From contig NZ_VOSW01000040.1 in NCBI RefSeq assembly GCF_009690905.1, forward strand, positions 1 through 64,000: a DNA stretch of 64,000 bases, given 5' to 3'. The position numbers were made by a program, and so were the translations under genes. The notes below the pieces were generated by a model, which saw only the letters and a list, made by a program, of their open reading frames with translations, did not search any database and was not told the DNA's origin. How positions within the stretch are numbered: position 1 is the stretch's first letter; each line of letters starts with the position of its first letter. Shown piece after piece: positions 52,127-60,381 of this stretch. This DNA comes from Paraburkholderia madseniana (GTDB lineage: Bacteria > Pseudomonadota > Gammaproteobacteria > Burkholderiales > Burkholderiaceae).

Positions 52127-52303
52127 GTGAAGCAAAGCGAGTTCAGACGTTGGCTCGCTGACCAAGGGGCGACTTTCGAACAGGGCAGCAAACATTTGAA
52201 GGTGTATCTGAACGGTCGGCAGACCACACTGCCGAGGCATCCCGCTCACGAGATTTCGGAGCCGCTTCGCAAAGCAATTCTTAAGCAACTGAAATGCAAA
52301 TAG
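52127..52303 (+). CDS. hicA: HicA-family mRNA interferase toxin
   Basis: This 58-residue dsRBD-like fold toxin cleaves mRNA. The catalytic His is His23 in GSKHLKVYLNGR, within the usual GSHHxxF-type loop. It ends HEISEPLRKAILKQLK. The start is GTG at 52127, with AGGAGG 4 bases upstream; longer readings lack a signal. It precedes the antitoxin gene by 69 bp, the normal hicA-hicB order. A GNRA-loop hairpin lies between the two. Confidence 0.9.
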   Translation: MKQSEFRRWLADQGATFEQGSKHLKVYLNGRQTTLPRHPAHEISEPLRKAILKQLKCK

Positions 52304-52307
52304 AGGC

Positions 52308-52325
52308 AAGCCCCGCAAGGGGCTT
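52308..52325 (+). promoter_or_regulatory. hairpin between hicA and hicB
   Basis: AAGCCCC at 52308-52314 and GGGGCTT at 52319-52325 form a 7-bp perfect stem closed by GCAA, a GNRA tetraloop. Such tight hairpins between toxin and antitoxin genes can shape their relative output by blocking decay or ribosomes. No T-run follows, so it is not a terminator. Confidence 0.6.
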
Positions 52326-52372
52326 CATCACCGCCCAGACTTTTCCCGTCAAGGGACCACGGAGAGTTACCT

Positions 52373-52795
52373 ATGTTTCGCTATCCCGCCCGCATCGAAG
52401 CAGACGAAGCTGGCTTTACCGTTTCCTTCCGCGATATTCCGGAGGCGTTGACCTCGGGCGCAACGCTCGAAGAGGCACGCGAAATGGCGGCCGACGCGCT
52501 GGCGACGGCGATGGACTTTTACTTCGAAGACAAGCGGCAAGTTCCGTTGCCGTCAAAAGCGCGACGGGGCGAAGAACTGGTCGAGCTGCCAGCGAGCCTG
52601 GCCGCGAAAGTGCTGCTGCTCAACGAAATGCTCGCGCAAAAGGTGTCGCCTTCCGAATTGGCGAGGCGTCTTCATACGCGTGCACAGGATATCCAGCGCG
52701 TCATTGACCTTGGGCACGTCACGAAGATCGACACCATCGCGTCGGCGCTGGCCGCGCTTGGCAAGCGTCTCGAACTGTCGATTGTGCCGGCGTAG
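52373..52795 (+). CDS. hicB: HicB-family antitoxin with HTH domain
   Basis: This encodes 140 residues. The N-terminal partial RNase H-like fold has RIEADEAGFTVSFRDIPEAL and SGATLEEAREMAADALATAM, which bind HicA. The C-terminal SPSELARRLHTRAQDIQRVI is an XRE-like HTH for operator binding. GGAGA precedes the ATG. It neutralises the toxin and represses the operon, probably at the palindrome at 52072-52095. Confidence 0.92.
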   Translation: MFRYPARIEADEAGFTVSFRDIPEALTSGATLEEAREMAADALATAMDFYFEDKRQVPLPSKARRGEELVELPASLAAKVLLLNEMLAQKVSPSELARRLHTRAQDIQRVIDLGHVTKIDTIASALAALGKRLELSIVPA

Positions 52796-52858
52796 CGTGC
52801 AAATCGAGTGGTGGCGGCGCGTTGCGCGCGCCGCCCCGCTGCTTTCTTCAGCCCGCTG

Positions 52859-53509
52859 TCAGTTTTTCGTGCCGAACAGGCGGTCGCCTGCGTCGCCGAG
52901 ACCCGGCACGATGTACGCGTGTTCGTTCAGGTGCGAATCGAGCGACGCCACGTACAGCTTGACGTCCGGATGCGCGTCCTGGAACACCTGCACGCCTTCC
53001 GGCGCGGCCACCAGCGCGAGGAACAGGATGTTCTCGCCGGCCACGTTGCGGCGCTTGAGCACGTCCACCGCGTGCACGGCCGAGTAACCGGTCGCGACCA
53101 TCGGATCGCACAGAATGAACACGCGGTCTTCCAGATCCGGCAGGCGCACCAGATACTCGACCGGGCGATGGTCTTCGGCGCGATACACCCCGATGTGGCC
53201 CACGCGCGCCGACGGCACCAGTTCCAGCAGGCCGTCCGACATGCCGATGCCGGCACGCAGCACCGGCACGATCGCCAGTTTTTTGCCGGCGATCACCGGT
53301 GCGTCGATCTCGACCAGCGGCGTGGTGAGGCGGCGCGTCGTCATCGGCAGATTGCGGGTGATCTCGTAGCCCATCAGCAGCGTGATCTCGCGCAGCAGTT
53401 CGCGGAACGTGCGAGTCGAGGTGTCCCGGTCGCGCATATGCGACAGCTTGTGCTGGATCAGCGGGTGATCGAGGATGAAAAGATTGGGGAAACGGCTGTC
53501 CTGGGTCAT
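52859..53509 (-). CDS. upp: uracil phosphoribosyltransferase
   Basis: This 216-residue salvage enzyme makes UMP from uracil and PRPP. It starts FPNLFILDHPLIQHKLSHMR, contains IVPVLRAGIGMSDGLLELVP near residue 75 and the PRPP-binding loop FILCDPMVATGYSAVHAVDV near residue 127, and ends DAGDRLFGTKN with the uracil-binding loop. The start at 53509 drops a long unconserved extension. No uracil permease gene is adjacent. Confidence 0.96.
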   Translation of the reverse strand: MTQDSRFPNLFILDHPLIQHKLSHMRDRDTSTRTFRELLREITLLMGYEITRNLPMTTRRLTTPLVEIDAPVIAGKKLAIVPVLRAGIGMSDGLLELVPSARVGHIGVYRAEDHRPVEYLVRLPDLEDRVFILCDPMVATGYSAVHAVDVLKRRNVAGENILFLALVAAPEGVQVFQDAHPDVKLYVASLDSHLNEHAYIVPGLGDAGDRLFGTKN

Positions 53510-53745
53510 GGCGGGGGCGCAAGCGGCGGCTAGAGGGATCGGTTTGGCGCTCCGCACGGCCTGAAAACGGCAGGCGGGAGCGCCACGGCGCAAGTTTACC
53601 GAAAGAGTGGCGCCGGAAGATACCGGAGATTGCAGTGGCCCGGCGCAGTCCGGCACCGATTCTTCTAGAATCGGGGGATTCTTTGCCACGATTGGGCAAC
53701 CGCGGGACCATCCCCGCGCCACGAGTACGTCATGAGGATAGGCAC

Positions 53746-54528
53746 ATGGACATGGGAATCGCAGGACGCACCGCGCTGGTTTGCGCGGCCAGCAAGGGTC
53801 TGGGGCGCGGCTGCGCGGAAGCGCTGGCAGCCGAAGGCGTCAACCTGACGATCGTCGCGCGCACGGCTGAGACGCTGGAGGCGACCGCCGCCGAGATTCG
53901 CAAGCAAAGCGGCGTCGAAGTGAAAACGGTGGCGTGCGACATCACCACGCCCGAAGGACGCGCCGCGGCGCTTGCCGCCTGTCCGCAGCCGGACATTCTG
54001 GTTAACAACGCGGGCGGCCCGCCGCCGGGCGACTTCCGCAACTTCACGCACGAAGACTGGATTCGCGCGCTGGAGAGCAACATGCTGACGCCGATCGAGC
54101 TGATCCGCGCGACCATCGACGGGATGAGCGAGCGTGGCTTTGGGCGCATCGTCAACATCACGAGCTCGGCGGTCAAGGCGCCGATCGACGTGCTCGGCTT
54201 GTCCAACGGTGCGCGCTCGGGGCTGACCGGTTTCATTGCGGGACTGGCGCGCAGCAAGGTAGCCGCCTCGGGCGTGACGATCAACAGCCTGCTGCCGGGC
54301 CTGTTCGACACCGACCGCATCGCCACCACCTTCACCGCGCAAGCCAACGCGCAACACATTTCCGTCGACGACGCGCGCAAGCAGCGCATGAAGACGATCC
54401 CCGCCGGCCGTTTCGGCACGCGTGAGGAATTTGGCCGCGCCTGTGCGTTCCTGTGCAGCGTGCATGCCGGCTACATCACTGGGCAGAACTGGCTGATGGA
54501 CGGCGGCGCCTACCCCGGTACGTTCTGA
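53746..54528 (+). CDS. atypical short-chain dehydrogenase/reductase-like protein
   Basis: This encodes 260 residues. The Rossmann fold has ALVCAASKGLGRGCAEALAA, with an altered TGxxxGxG motif, then LVNNAGGPPPGDF. The catalytic Ser140 is present (NITSSAVKAP), but the YxxxK motif is replaced by Ser153-Asn-Gly-Ala-Arg157. It matches a known SDR subgroup (BKR-like) lacking the canonical tetrad, so its catalysis is uncertain. It ends INGQNWLMDGG-like, as ITGQNWLMDGGAYPG. The start at 53746 has AGGATA upstream. It may be co-transcribed with mgsA, 76 bp later. Confidence 0.85.
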   Translation: MDMGIAGRTALVCAASKGLGRGCAEALAAEGVNLTIVARTAETLEATAAEIRKQSGVEVKTVACDITTPEGRAAALAACPQPDILVNNAGGPPPGDFRNFTHEDWIRALESNMLTPIELIRATIDGMSERGFGRIVNITSSAVKAPIDVLGLSNGARSGLTGFIAGLARSKVAASGVTINSLLPGLFDTDRIATTFTAQANAQHISVDDARKQRMKTIPAGRFGTREEFGRACAFLCSVHAGYITGQNWLMDGGAYPGTF

Positions 54529-54604
54529 GCGCGTACGTTCTGACGCACCAGCAGCACCTTCACTACAACAACGACAATCACAACGGTTTCAGGAGTCTTA
54601 CGTC

Positions 54605-54994
54605 ATGAGCACCCGCATTGCGCTGATCGCGCACGATCACAAGAAAGACGACATCGTCAAATTGGCCGGCGAATACGTCGATACGCTCAGGCGCTGCGAG
54701 ATCGTCGCGACCGGCACGACCGGCACGCGCATTGGCGACGCGCATGGCCTCACGGTCGAGCGCATGTTGTCCGGCCCGCACGGCGGCGACCTGCAGATCG
54801 GCGCGCAGCTTGCGGAAGGGCGGGTGGACATGGTGATCTTCCTGCGCGACCCGATGACGCCGCAGCCGCACGAACCGGATATCAACGCGCTGGTGCGTGC
54901 CTGCGACGTTCACAACATTCCATGCGCCACCAATATTTCGACCGCGCGAATGATTCTCGACGTACTGACCTTGCGCTTCACGCAGCGGGTCTAG
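54605..54994 (+). CDS. mgsA: methylglyoxal synthase
   Basis: This 129-residue enzyme converts dihydroxyacetone phosphate to methylglyoxal and phosphate, bypassing lower glycolysis under phosphate limitation. It starts RIALIAHDHKKDDIV, has the phosphate loop ATGTTGTRI and the catalytic Asp region LQIGAQLAEGRVDMVIFLRD, then CATNISTARMIL. The length is short compared to the 152 residues of E. coli MgsA, with a trimmed N- and C-terminus. Confidence 0.95.
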   Translation: MSTRIALIAHDHKKDDIVKLAGEYVDTLRRCEIVATGTTGTRIGDAHGLTVERMLSGPHGGDLQIGAQLAEGRVDMVIFLRDPMTPQPHEPDINALVRACDVHNIPCATNISTARMILDVLTLRFTQRV

Positions 54995-55047
54995 GCGAAC
55001 GCGGTGGTGTTTCAAGATCAATCGAAACCACAAACCAGGGAGACATG

Positions 55048-56022
55048 ATGGTCAAAGCAATCCGTTTCGACAAAACCGGCGGCCCCGAGGTAATGAAATG
55101 GGTCGACGTCGAAGTGGGCGAGCCGGGTGCGGGCGAGATTCGCATCAAGCAGACTGCGGTCGGCCTGAACTATATCGATGTGTATTTCCGCACGGGTTTG
55201 TATCCGTTGCCGTTGCCCGGTGGCCTCGGCATGGAAGCGGCCGGTGAAGTGACGGCGGTCGGCGCAGGCGTGACCGGTCTCAAAGCGGGCGATCGCGTGG
55301 CGTACGTGGCGCGTCCGCCTGGCGCCTATGCCCAGGCGCGCGTGCTGCCGGCGGCGCAAGTCGTCAAGGTGCCGGACGCATTGAGCGACGAGCAGGCGGC
55401 CTCCGTCATGCTGCAAGGGCTGACCGCGCAATATCTGCTGCGCCGCACGTATCCGGTGAAGGCCGGTGACACAATCCTGATTCAGGCCGCGGCCGGCGGC
55501 GTCGGTCTGCTGGTTTGCCAGTGGGCGAAGGCGCTCGGCGCAACGGTGATCGGCACGGTCGGCTCCGACGAGAAAGCCGAGATCGCCAAAGCACACGGCT
55601 GCGACCACCCCATCGTCTACACGCGCGAAAACTTCACCAAGCGTGTGCGCGAGATCACCAACGGCGCGGGTGTGCCGGTGGTGTACGACTCGATCGGTAA
55701 AGACACGTTTACGGGCTCGCTCGATTGCCTTGCGCCTCTTGGATTGTTCGTGAGCTTCGGCAATGCCTCGGGACCGTTGCCGCCGATCGATTCGTCGGAA
55801 TTTGCAGGACGCGGTTCGCTGTTCTTTACGCGCCCCACACTCTTCACCTATATCGCCAAACGCAGCGACTACGAGGCGATGTCCTCGGAGCTGTTCGACG
55901 TGCTGGTGTCGGGCAAGGTGAAGGCGAGCATCAATCAGCGCTACGCGCTGGCTGAGGTCGGGAAGGCGCACGCGGATCTTGAAGGGCGCCGCACCACGGG
56001 TTCGACGATTCTGTTGCCGTAA
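55048..56022 (+). CDS. NADPH:quinone oxidoreductase (MDR family, zinc-free)
   Basis: This 324-residue protein begins MVKAIRFDKTGGPEVMKW. The catalytic GroES-like domain lacks the zinc ligands. The nucleotide site is ILIQAAAGGVGLLVCQWAKA near residue 146, the AxxGGVG motif of QOR enzymes. YDSIGKDTFTGSLDCLAPLG and LFFTRPTLFTYIAKR follow. It reduces quinones with NADPH in the cytoplasm. GGAG lies 5 bases before the ATG at 55048; the ATG at 55045 is only 2 bases away and less likely. A strong terminator follows. Confidence 0.9.
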   Translation: MVKAIRFDKTGGPEVMKWVDVEVGEPGAGEIRIKQTAVGLNYIDVYFRTGLYPLPLPGGLGMEAAGEVTAVGAGVTGLKAGDRVAYVARPPGAYAQARVLPAAQVVKVPDALSDEQAASVMLQGLTAQYLLRRTYPVKAGDTILIQAAAGGVGLLVCQWAKALGATVIGTVGSDEKAEIAKAHGCDHPIVYTRENFTKRVREITNGAGVPVVYDSIGKDTFTGSLDCLAPLGLFVSFGNASGPLPPIDSSEFAGRGSLFFTRPTLFTYIAKRSDYEAMSSELFDVLVSGKVKASINQRYALAEVGKAHADLEGRRTTGSTILLP

Positions 56023-56056
56023 ACGCGAAAGACCGCAAACCCACACCCAGCGCCAC

Positions 56057-56090
56057 AAGGCCGTTCCATCCCACGATGGAACGGCCTTTT
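56057..56090 (+). terminator. strong terminator after quinone oxidoreductase gene
   Basis: AAGGCCGTTCCAT at 56057-56069 pairs perfectly with ATGGAACGGCCTT at 56076-56088 across a 6-base loop, ending in TTTT at 56087-56090. It isolates the kdp promoter region just downstream. Confidence 0.93.
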
Positions 56091-56093
56091 CCG

Positions 56094-56156
56094 TTTACGC
56101 GATTTTTACATCCCATCTCAGATCTTTGACCAGCCCTTTACGCGGATCGGCATAAC
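56094..56156 (+). promoter_or_regulatory. kdp promoter with KdpE-box-like site
   Basis: TTTACGCGATTTTTACA at 56094-56110 matches the E. coli KdpE-binding sequence TTTATACTTTTTTTACA at 13 of 17 positions. TTGACC at 56126-56131 and CATAAC at 56151-56156 (19-bp spacing) are a plausible promoter. If transcription starts near 56163, the KdpE-like site is at about -69 to -53, close to its place in E. coli. The site was found by eye, not by a matrix search. Confidence 0.6.
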
Positions 56157-56193
56157 GTTGCACCTATCCAAAGTCCGTGAATGGGGAATAAAA

Positions 56194-56307
56194 ATGGATG
56201 TGCTGTATGTCGGGGGGATGGTGCTGTTTTTCGCGCTGACCTTTGCGTTGATTGCCGGCTGCGAGAAGTTGATGCAGTTCCGGCGTGGCCAGGGAGCTCG
56301 CTCATGA
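56194..56307 (+). CDS. 37-residue membrane peptide at head of kdp operon
   Basis: MDVLYVGGMVLFFALTFALI starts a peptide with one helix (about 5-22), then CEKLMQFRRGQGARS, a positive cytoplasmic tail. TGGGGAA lies before the ATG. The TGA overlaps the kdpF ATG (ATGA), so the two are translationally coupled. Its place and size suggest an accessory Kdp peptide similar in type to KdpF, but I know no named family. It is the first gene of the operon. Confidence 0.65.
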   Translation: MDVLYVGGMVLFFALTFALIAGCEKLMQFRRGQGARS

Positions 56308-56396
56308 CCTGGATTCTCTGGTTGTCCGGTGCGGCTACCGCGCTGCTGTTTATGTACCTGGTCTATGCGCTGTTGCGCGCGGAGGACATTGAATGA
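56304..56396 (+). CDS. kdpF: K+-transporting ATPase subunit KdpF
   Basis: This 30-residue single-helix peptide, MTWILWLSGAATALLFMYLV then YALLRAEDIE, has the LLxAE ending typical of KdpF. KdpF stabilises the KdpFABC complex and lies between KdpA and KdpB helices. GGGAG is 7 bases upstream. The start overlaps the previous gene, and its stop overlaps the kdpA ATG, giving tight coupling. Confidence 0.9.
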   Translation: MTWILWLSGAATALLFMYLVYALLRAEDIE

Positions 56397-58198
56397 ACTC
56401 GAACAATGTCCTGCAAGCGGGCTTTTTCATCGTCGTGCTGCTGGCAGCCGCGGTGCCGATGGCCCGCTATCTGAGCAATGTGATGGATGGCAGCTCGCGC
56501 GTGGTCCGTTTCGGCGGTCCTATCGAACGTCTGCTGTATCGCATCGCGGGTGTCGATCCGTCGACGGAGATGAGCTGGAAGCACTACGCCATCGCCACGA
56601 TCGCGTTCAACGCGCTCGGCACGCTGTTTCTTTACGTGTTGCTGCGCGTACAAGGCTGGTTGCCGGGCAACCCGCAGCAGTTCGGCCCGATGACGGTCGA
56701 CGGCGCGTTCAATACAGCGGTCAGCTTCGTGACCAACACGAACTGGCAGGATTACACGCCTGAGCAGACCGTTGGCTATCTCGCGCAGATGCTCGGCTTC
56801 ACCGTCCAGAACTTCTTCTCGGCCGCCACCGGCATTGTGGTGGTGATCGCGCTGATTCGCGGCTTCGCGCGTCACACCGCGAAAACCATCGGCAACTTCT
56901 GGGTCGACCTGACGCGTGTGACGCTCTATGTGTTGCTGCCGATGTCGGCGATCATCGCTGCGTTGCTGATGAGCCAGGGTGTGATCCAGAACTTCAAGTC
57001 GTATCAGGACGTGCCGACGTTGCAAACCACCACGTACGCCGCCCCGAAGCTCGATGCACAAGGCAATCCGCTGAAGGACGCCAAGGGCAATCCGGTGACG
57101 GTCGATACGCCGGTGAAGACGCAGACCATCGCGATGGGCCCGGTTGCGTCGCAGGAAGCGATCAAGATGCTCGGCACCAATGGTGGTGGTTTCTTTAACG
57201 GCAACTCGGCGCATCCGTACGAAAACCCGACGCCGTTCTCGAACTTCGTGCAGATCTTCTCGATCCTGATCATTCCTGCGGCATTGGCGCTCGTATTCGG
57301 CCGGATGATCATGGACCGCAAGCAGGGCGTGGCCGTGCTCGCGGCGATGACGATCGCTTTCGGCGTATGCGTGTTCGGCGAAATCGGCGCGGAACAATCG
57401 GGTAATCCGGCGTTGACCGCGTTGCACGTCGATCAATCGGCGAATGCGATGCAGTCGGGCGGTAATGCGGAAGGCAAGGAAACGCGCTTCGGTATCGCGC
57501 AGTCGGGCATCTTCACGGTCGCCACAACGGCGGCTTCGTGCGGCGCTGTAGCCAACACGCACGACTCGCTGACGCCGATCGGCGGCCTCTACCCGATGCT
57601 GCTGATGCAACTCGGCGAAGTGATCTTCGGCGGCGTGGGTTCCGGTATGTACGGCATGCTCGTGTTCGCACTGCTGGCCGTGTTCGTGGCAGGCCTGATG
57701 ATCGGTCGTACGCCTGAATACGTCGGCAAGAAGATCGAAGCGTACGAGATGAAGATGGTGTCGATCGTGGTGCTGCTCACGCCGCTGCTGGTGCTGGTGG
57801 GCACGTCGATCGCGGTACTGACTGATGCGGGTAAAGCGGGCATCGCTAACCCCGGTGCGCACGGCTTTTCCGAAATCCTCTACGCGTTCAGCTCGGCCGC
57901 GAATAACAACGGTAGCGCCTTCGCAGGCCTGACGGTGAGCACGCCGTTCTACAACTGGCTCACGGCCATCGCGATGTGGTTCGGCCGCTTCGGCACGATC
58001 ATTCCGGTGCTGGCGATTGCCGGTTCGCTGGCTTCGAAGAAGCGCATCGGTGTGACCGGCGGCACGCTGCCGACTCATGGCCCGCTGTTCGTCGTGCTGC
58101 TGCTGGGCACGGTGCTGCTGGTCGGTGCGCTGACTTATGTGCCTGCGCTTGCGCTCGGACCTGGTGTCGAACATCTGATGATGATGGGCGCCCATTGA
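56393..58198 (+). CDS. kdpA: K+-transporting ATPase subunit A (channel-like)
   Basis: This 601-residue inner-membrane subunit has four pseudo-repeats of M1-P-M2, with selectivity-filter motifs such as TNGGGFFNGNSAHPYENPTP near residue 262 and SFVTNTNWQDY near 118. A third is TAASCGAVANTHDSLTPIGG near 385 and a fourth is SSAANNNGSAFAGL near 503. It conducts K+ in the KdpFABC pump. GGAGG 7 bases before its ATG, which overlaps kdpF. Confidence 0.97.
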   Translation: MNSNNVLQAGFFIVVLLAAAVPMARYLSNVMDGSSRVVRFGGPIERLLYRIAGVDPSTEMSWKHYAIATIAFNALGTLFLYVLLRVQGWLPGNPQQFGPMTVDGAFNTAVSFVTNTNWQDYTPEQTVGYLAQMLGFTVQNFFSAATGIVVVIALIRGFARHTAKTIGNFWVDLTRVTLYVLLPMSAIIAALLMSQGVIQNFKSYQDVPTLQTTTYAAPKLDAQGNPLKDAKGNPVTVDTPVKTQTIAMGPVASQEAIKMLGTNGGGFFNGNSAHPYENPTPFSNFVQIFSILIIPAALALVFGRMIMDRKQGVAVLAAMTIAFGVCVFGEIGAEQSGNPALTALHVDQSANAMQSGGNAEGKETRFGIAQSGIFTVATTAASCGAVANTHDSLTPIGGLYPMLLMQLGEVIFGGVGSGMYGMLVFALLAVFVAGLMIGRTPEYVGKKIEAYEMKMVSIVVLLTPLLVLVGTSIAVLTDAGKAGIANPGAHGFSEILYAFSSAANNNGSAFAGLTVSTPFYNWLTAIAMWFGRFGTIIPVLAIAGSLASKKRIGVTGGTLPTHGPLFVVLLLGTVLLVGALTYVPALALGPGVEHLMMMGAH

Positions 58199-58266
58199 GG
58201 CGGCCCGTTGACATGACACCAGCGACCAACGAGTGAACAGGCGCAAACGGGAAATTCGAGGATTCA

Positions 58267-60351
58267 ATGACTGAACATAATGCAACCAGGTCCATGTTCG
58301 ACCCGGCGCTGCTGCGCCCGGCGATCGTGGACTCCTTCAAGAAGCTCACGCCGCGCACGCAGTTCCGTAACCCGGTGATGTTCTGCGTGTACGTCGGCAG
58401 TATTCTGACGACCATTTTGTGGATCGCCGCGCTCGGCGGTCAGGCGGAGGCGCCCGCGGGCTTCATTCTCGCGGTCACCTTGTGGCTGTGGTTCACGGTG
58501 CTGTTCGCGAACTTCGCGGAAGCGCTTGCCGAAGGCCGTTCCAAGGCCCAGGCAGCGTCGCTGCGCAGCGCGAAGAAAGACGTGATGGCCAAGAAGCTCA
58601 ACGAGCCGCATCCGAAGTCGCCGATCCGCATTCTGACGGCGTCCGATCTGCGTAAAGGCGACGTTGTGCTGGTCGAAACCGGCGACGTGATTCCGGCTGA
58701 CGGCGAAGTGATCGACGGTGTTGCGTCGGTTGACGAATCGGCGATCACGGGTGAATCCGCACCGGTGATCCGCGAGTCGGGCGGCGACTTTTCGTCGGTG
58801 ACGGGCGGCACGCGCGTGCTGTCGGACTGGATCGTCGTGCGTGTCACGGCGAATCCGGGCGAAGCCTTCCTTGACCGCATGATCGCGATGGTCGAAGGCG
58901 CCAAGCGTCAGAAAACGCCGAACGAAATCGCGCTGACGATTCTGTTGGTCGCGCTGACCATCGTGATGTTGCTGGCGACCGCCACGCTGCTGCCGTTCTC
59001 GATGTTCTCCGTCGAAGCTGCAAAAGCCGGTCACGTGGTCACGATTACCGCGCTGGTCGCGCTGCTGGTGTGTCTGATTCCGACCACCATCGGCGGACTG
59101 TTGTCGGCGATCGGTGTGGCCGGTATGAGCCGCATGATGCAGGCCAACGTGATCGCCACCTCGGGCCGTGCTGTTGAAGCCGCAGGTGACGTCGACGTGT
59201 TGCTGCTCGACAAGACCGGCACGATCACGCTCGGTAACCGCCAGGCATCGCAGTTCGTGCCGGCGCCGGGCTTGACCGAAGAAGCGCTGGCAGATGCTGC
59301 CCAGCTTTCGTCGCTCGCTGACGAAACGCCGGAAGGCCGCAGCATCGTCGTGCTGGCCAAACAACGCTTCAATATCCGTCAGCGCGATATGGCCTCGCTT
59401 CACGCTGAATTCCTCGCCTTCACCGCGCAAACGCGGATGAGCGGTGTCGATCTGCCGGGTCGTGAAATCCGTAAGGGCGCGGCCGACGCAGTGAAGAACT
59501 ACGTCGAAGCAAATGGCGGCCGTTTCCCGAACGAAGTCAGCACGGCAGTGGCCGAAGTCGCACGTCGCGGCAGCACGCCGCTGGTGGTCGCCGAGAAAGG
59601 CGAGCAGGGCGCCCGCGTGCTCGGCGTGATCGAGCTGAAGGACGTGGTGAAGGGTGGTATCAAGGAGCGCTTCGCCGAACTGCGCAAGATGGGTATCAAG
59701 ACCATCATGGTGACCGGCGACAACCGCCTGACCGCAGCAGCGATCGCAGCAGAAGCAGGCGTCGACGATTTCCTCGCCGAAGCCACGCCGGAAGCCAAGC
59801 TTGCCACGATCCGTTCGCATCAGGCCGAAGGCCGTCTGGTGGCGATGACCGGCGACGGTACCAACGACGCTCCGGCGCTCGCGCAGGCTGACGTCGCGGT
59901 GGCGATGAACACCGGCACGCAGGCAGCGAAAGAAGCCGGCAACATGGTCGACCTCGATTCGAATCCGACCAAGCTGATCGAGATCGTCGAGATCGGCAAG
60001 CAGATGCTGATGACGCGCGGCTCGCTCACCACGTTCTCGATTGCGAACGACGTGGCGAAGTACTTCGCGATCATCCCGGCTGCGTTCGCGACCACTTATC
60101 CGGCACTGAACGCGCTGAACGTGATGCATCTGGCCACGCCGGCTTCGGCGATCATGTCCGCGGTGATTTTCAACGCGCTGATCATCGTGCTGCTGATTCC
60201 GCTGGCGCTCAAGGGCGTGCGTTATCGCGCGCTGGGCGCGGCGATCCTGTTGCGCCGCAATCTGCTGATCTATGGTTTGGGCGGGATCATCGTGCCGTTC
60301 ATCGGCATCAAGCTGATCGATATGGTGCTGGCCGCGTTCGGCTGGGTCTGA
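58267..60351 (+). CDS. kdpB: K+-transporting P-type ATPase subunit B
   Basis: This 694-residue P-type ATPase energises K+ uptake. The phosphorylated Asp315 is in LLDKTGTITLGNR. It has TGES in DESAITGESAPV near residue 160, the nucleotide-domain motifs KGAADAV and MTGDGTNDAPALAQADVAVA near 527, and GDNRLTAAAIAAEAGVDDFL near 483. Seven membrane helices are expected. It lies 68 bp after kdpA. It acts with KdpA, KdpC and KdpF. Confidence 0.97.
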   Translation: MTEHNATRSMFDPALLRPAIVDSFKKLTPRTQFRNPVMFCVYVGSILTTILWIAALGGQAEAPAGFILAVTLWLWFTVLFANFAEALAEGRSKAQAASLRSAKKDVMAKKLNEPHPKSPIRILTASDLRKGDVVLVETGDVIPADGEVIDGVASVDESAITGESAPVIRESGGDFSSVTGGTRVLSDWIVVRVTANPGEAFLDRMIAMVEGAKRQKTPNEIALTILLVALTIVMLLATATLLPFSMFSVEAAKAGHVVTITALVALLVCLIPTTIGGLLSAIGVAGMSRMMQANVIATSGRAVEAAGDVDVLLLDKTGTITLGNRQASQFVPAPGLTEEALADAAQLSSLADETPEGRSIVVLAKQRFNIRQRDMASLHAEFLAFTAQTRMSGVDLPGREIRKGAADAVKNYVEANGGRFPNEVSTAVAEVARRGSTPLVVAEKGEQGARVLGVIELKDVVKGGIKERFAELRKMGIKTIMVTGDNRLTAAAIAAEAGVDDFLAEATPEAKLATIRSHQAEGRLVAMTGDGTNDAPALAQADVAVAMNTGTQAAKEAGNMVDLDSNPTKLIEIVEIGKQMLMTRGSLTTFSIANDVAKYFAIIPAAFATTYPALNALNVMHLATPASAIMSAVIFNALIIVLLIPLALKGVRYRALGAAILLRRNLLIYGLGGIIVPFIGIKLIDMVLAAFGWV

Positions 60352-60381
60352 GCAGCGGCTGTTTAAGAGGAATTACTCATC

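Noticed and set aside
50896..52227. 443-residue extended reading of yebC
   Set aside because: The conserved YebC start MAGHSKW is at 51624 with a ribosome-binding site; the extension crosses the hicA promoter.
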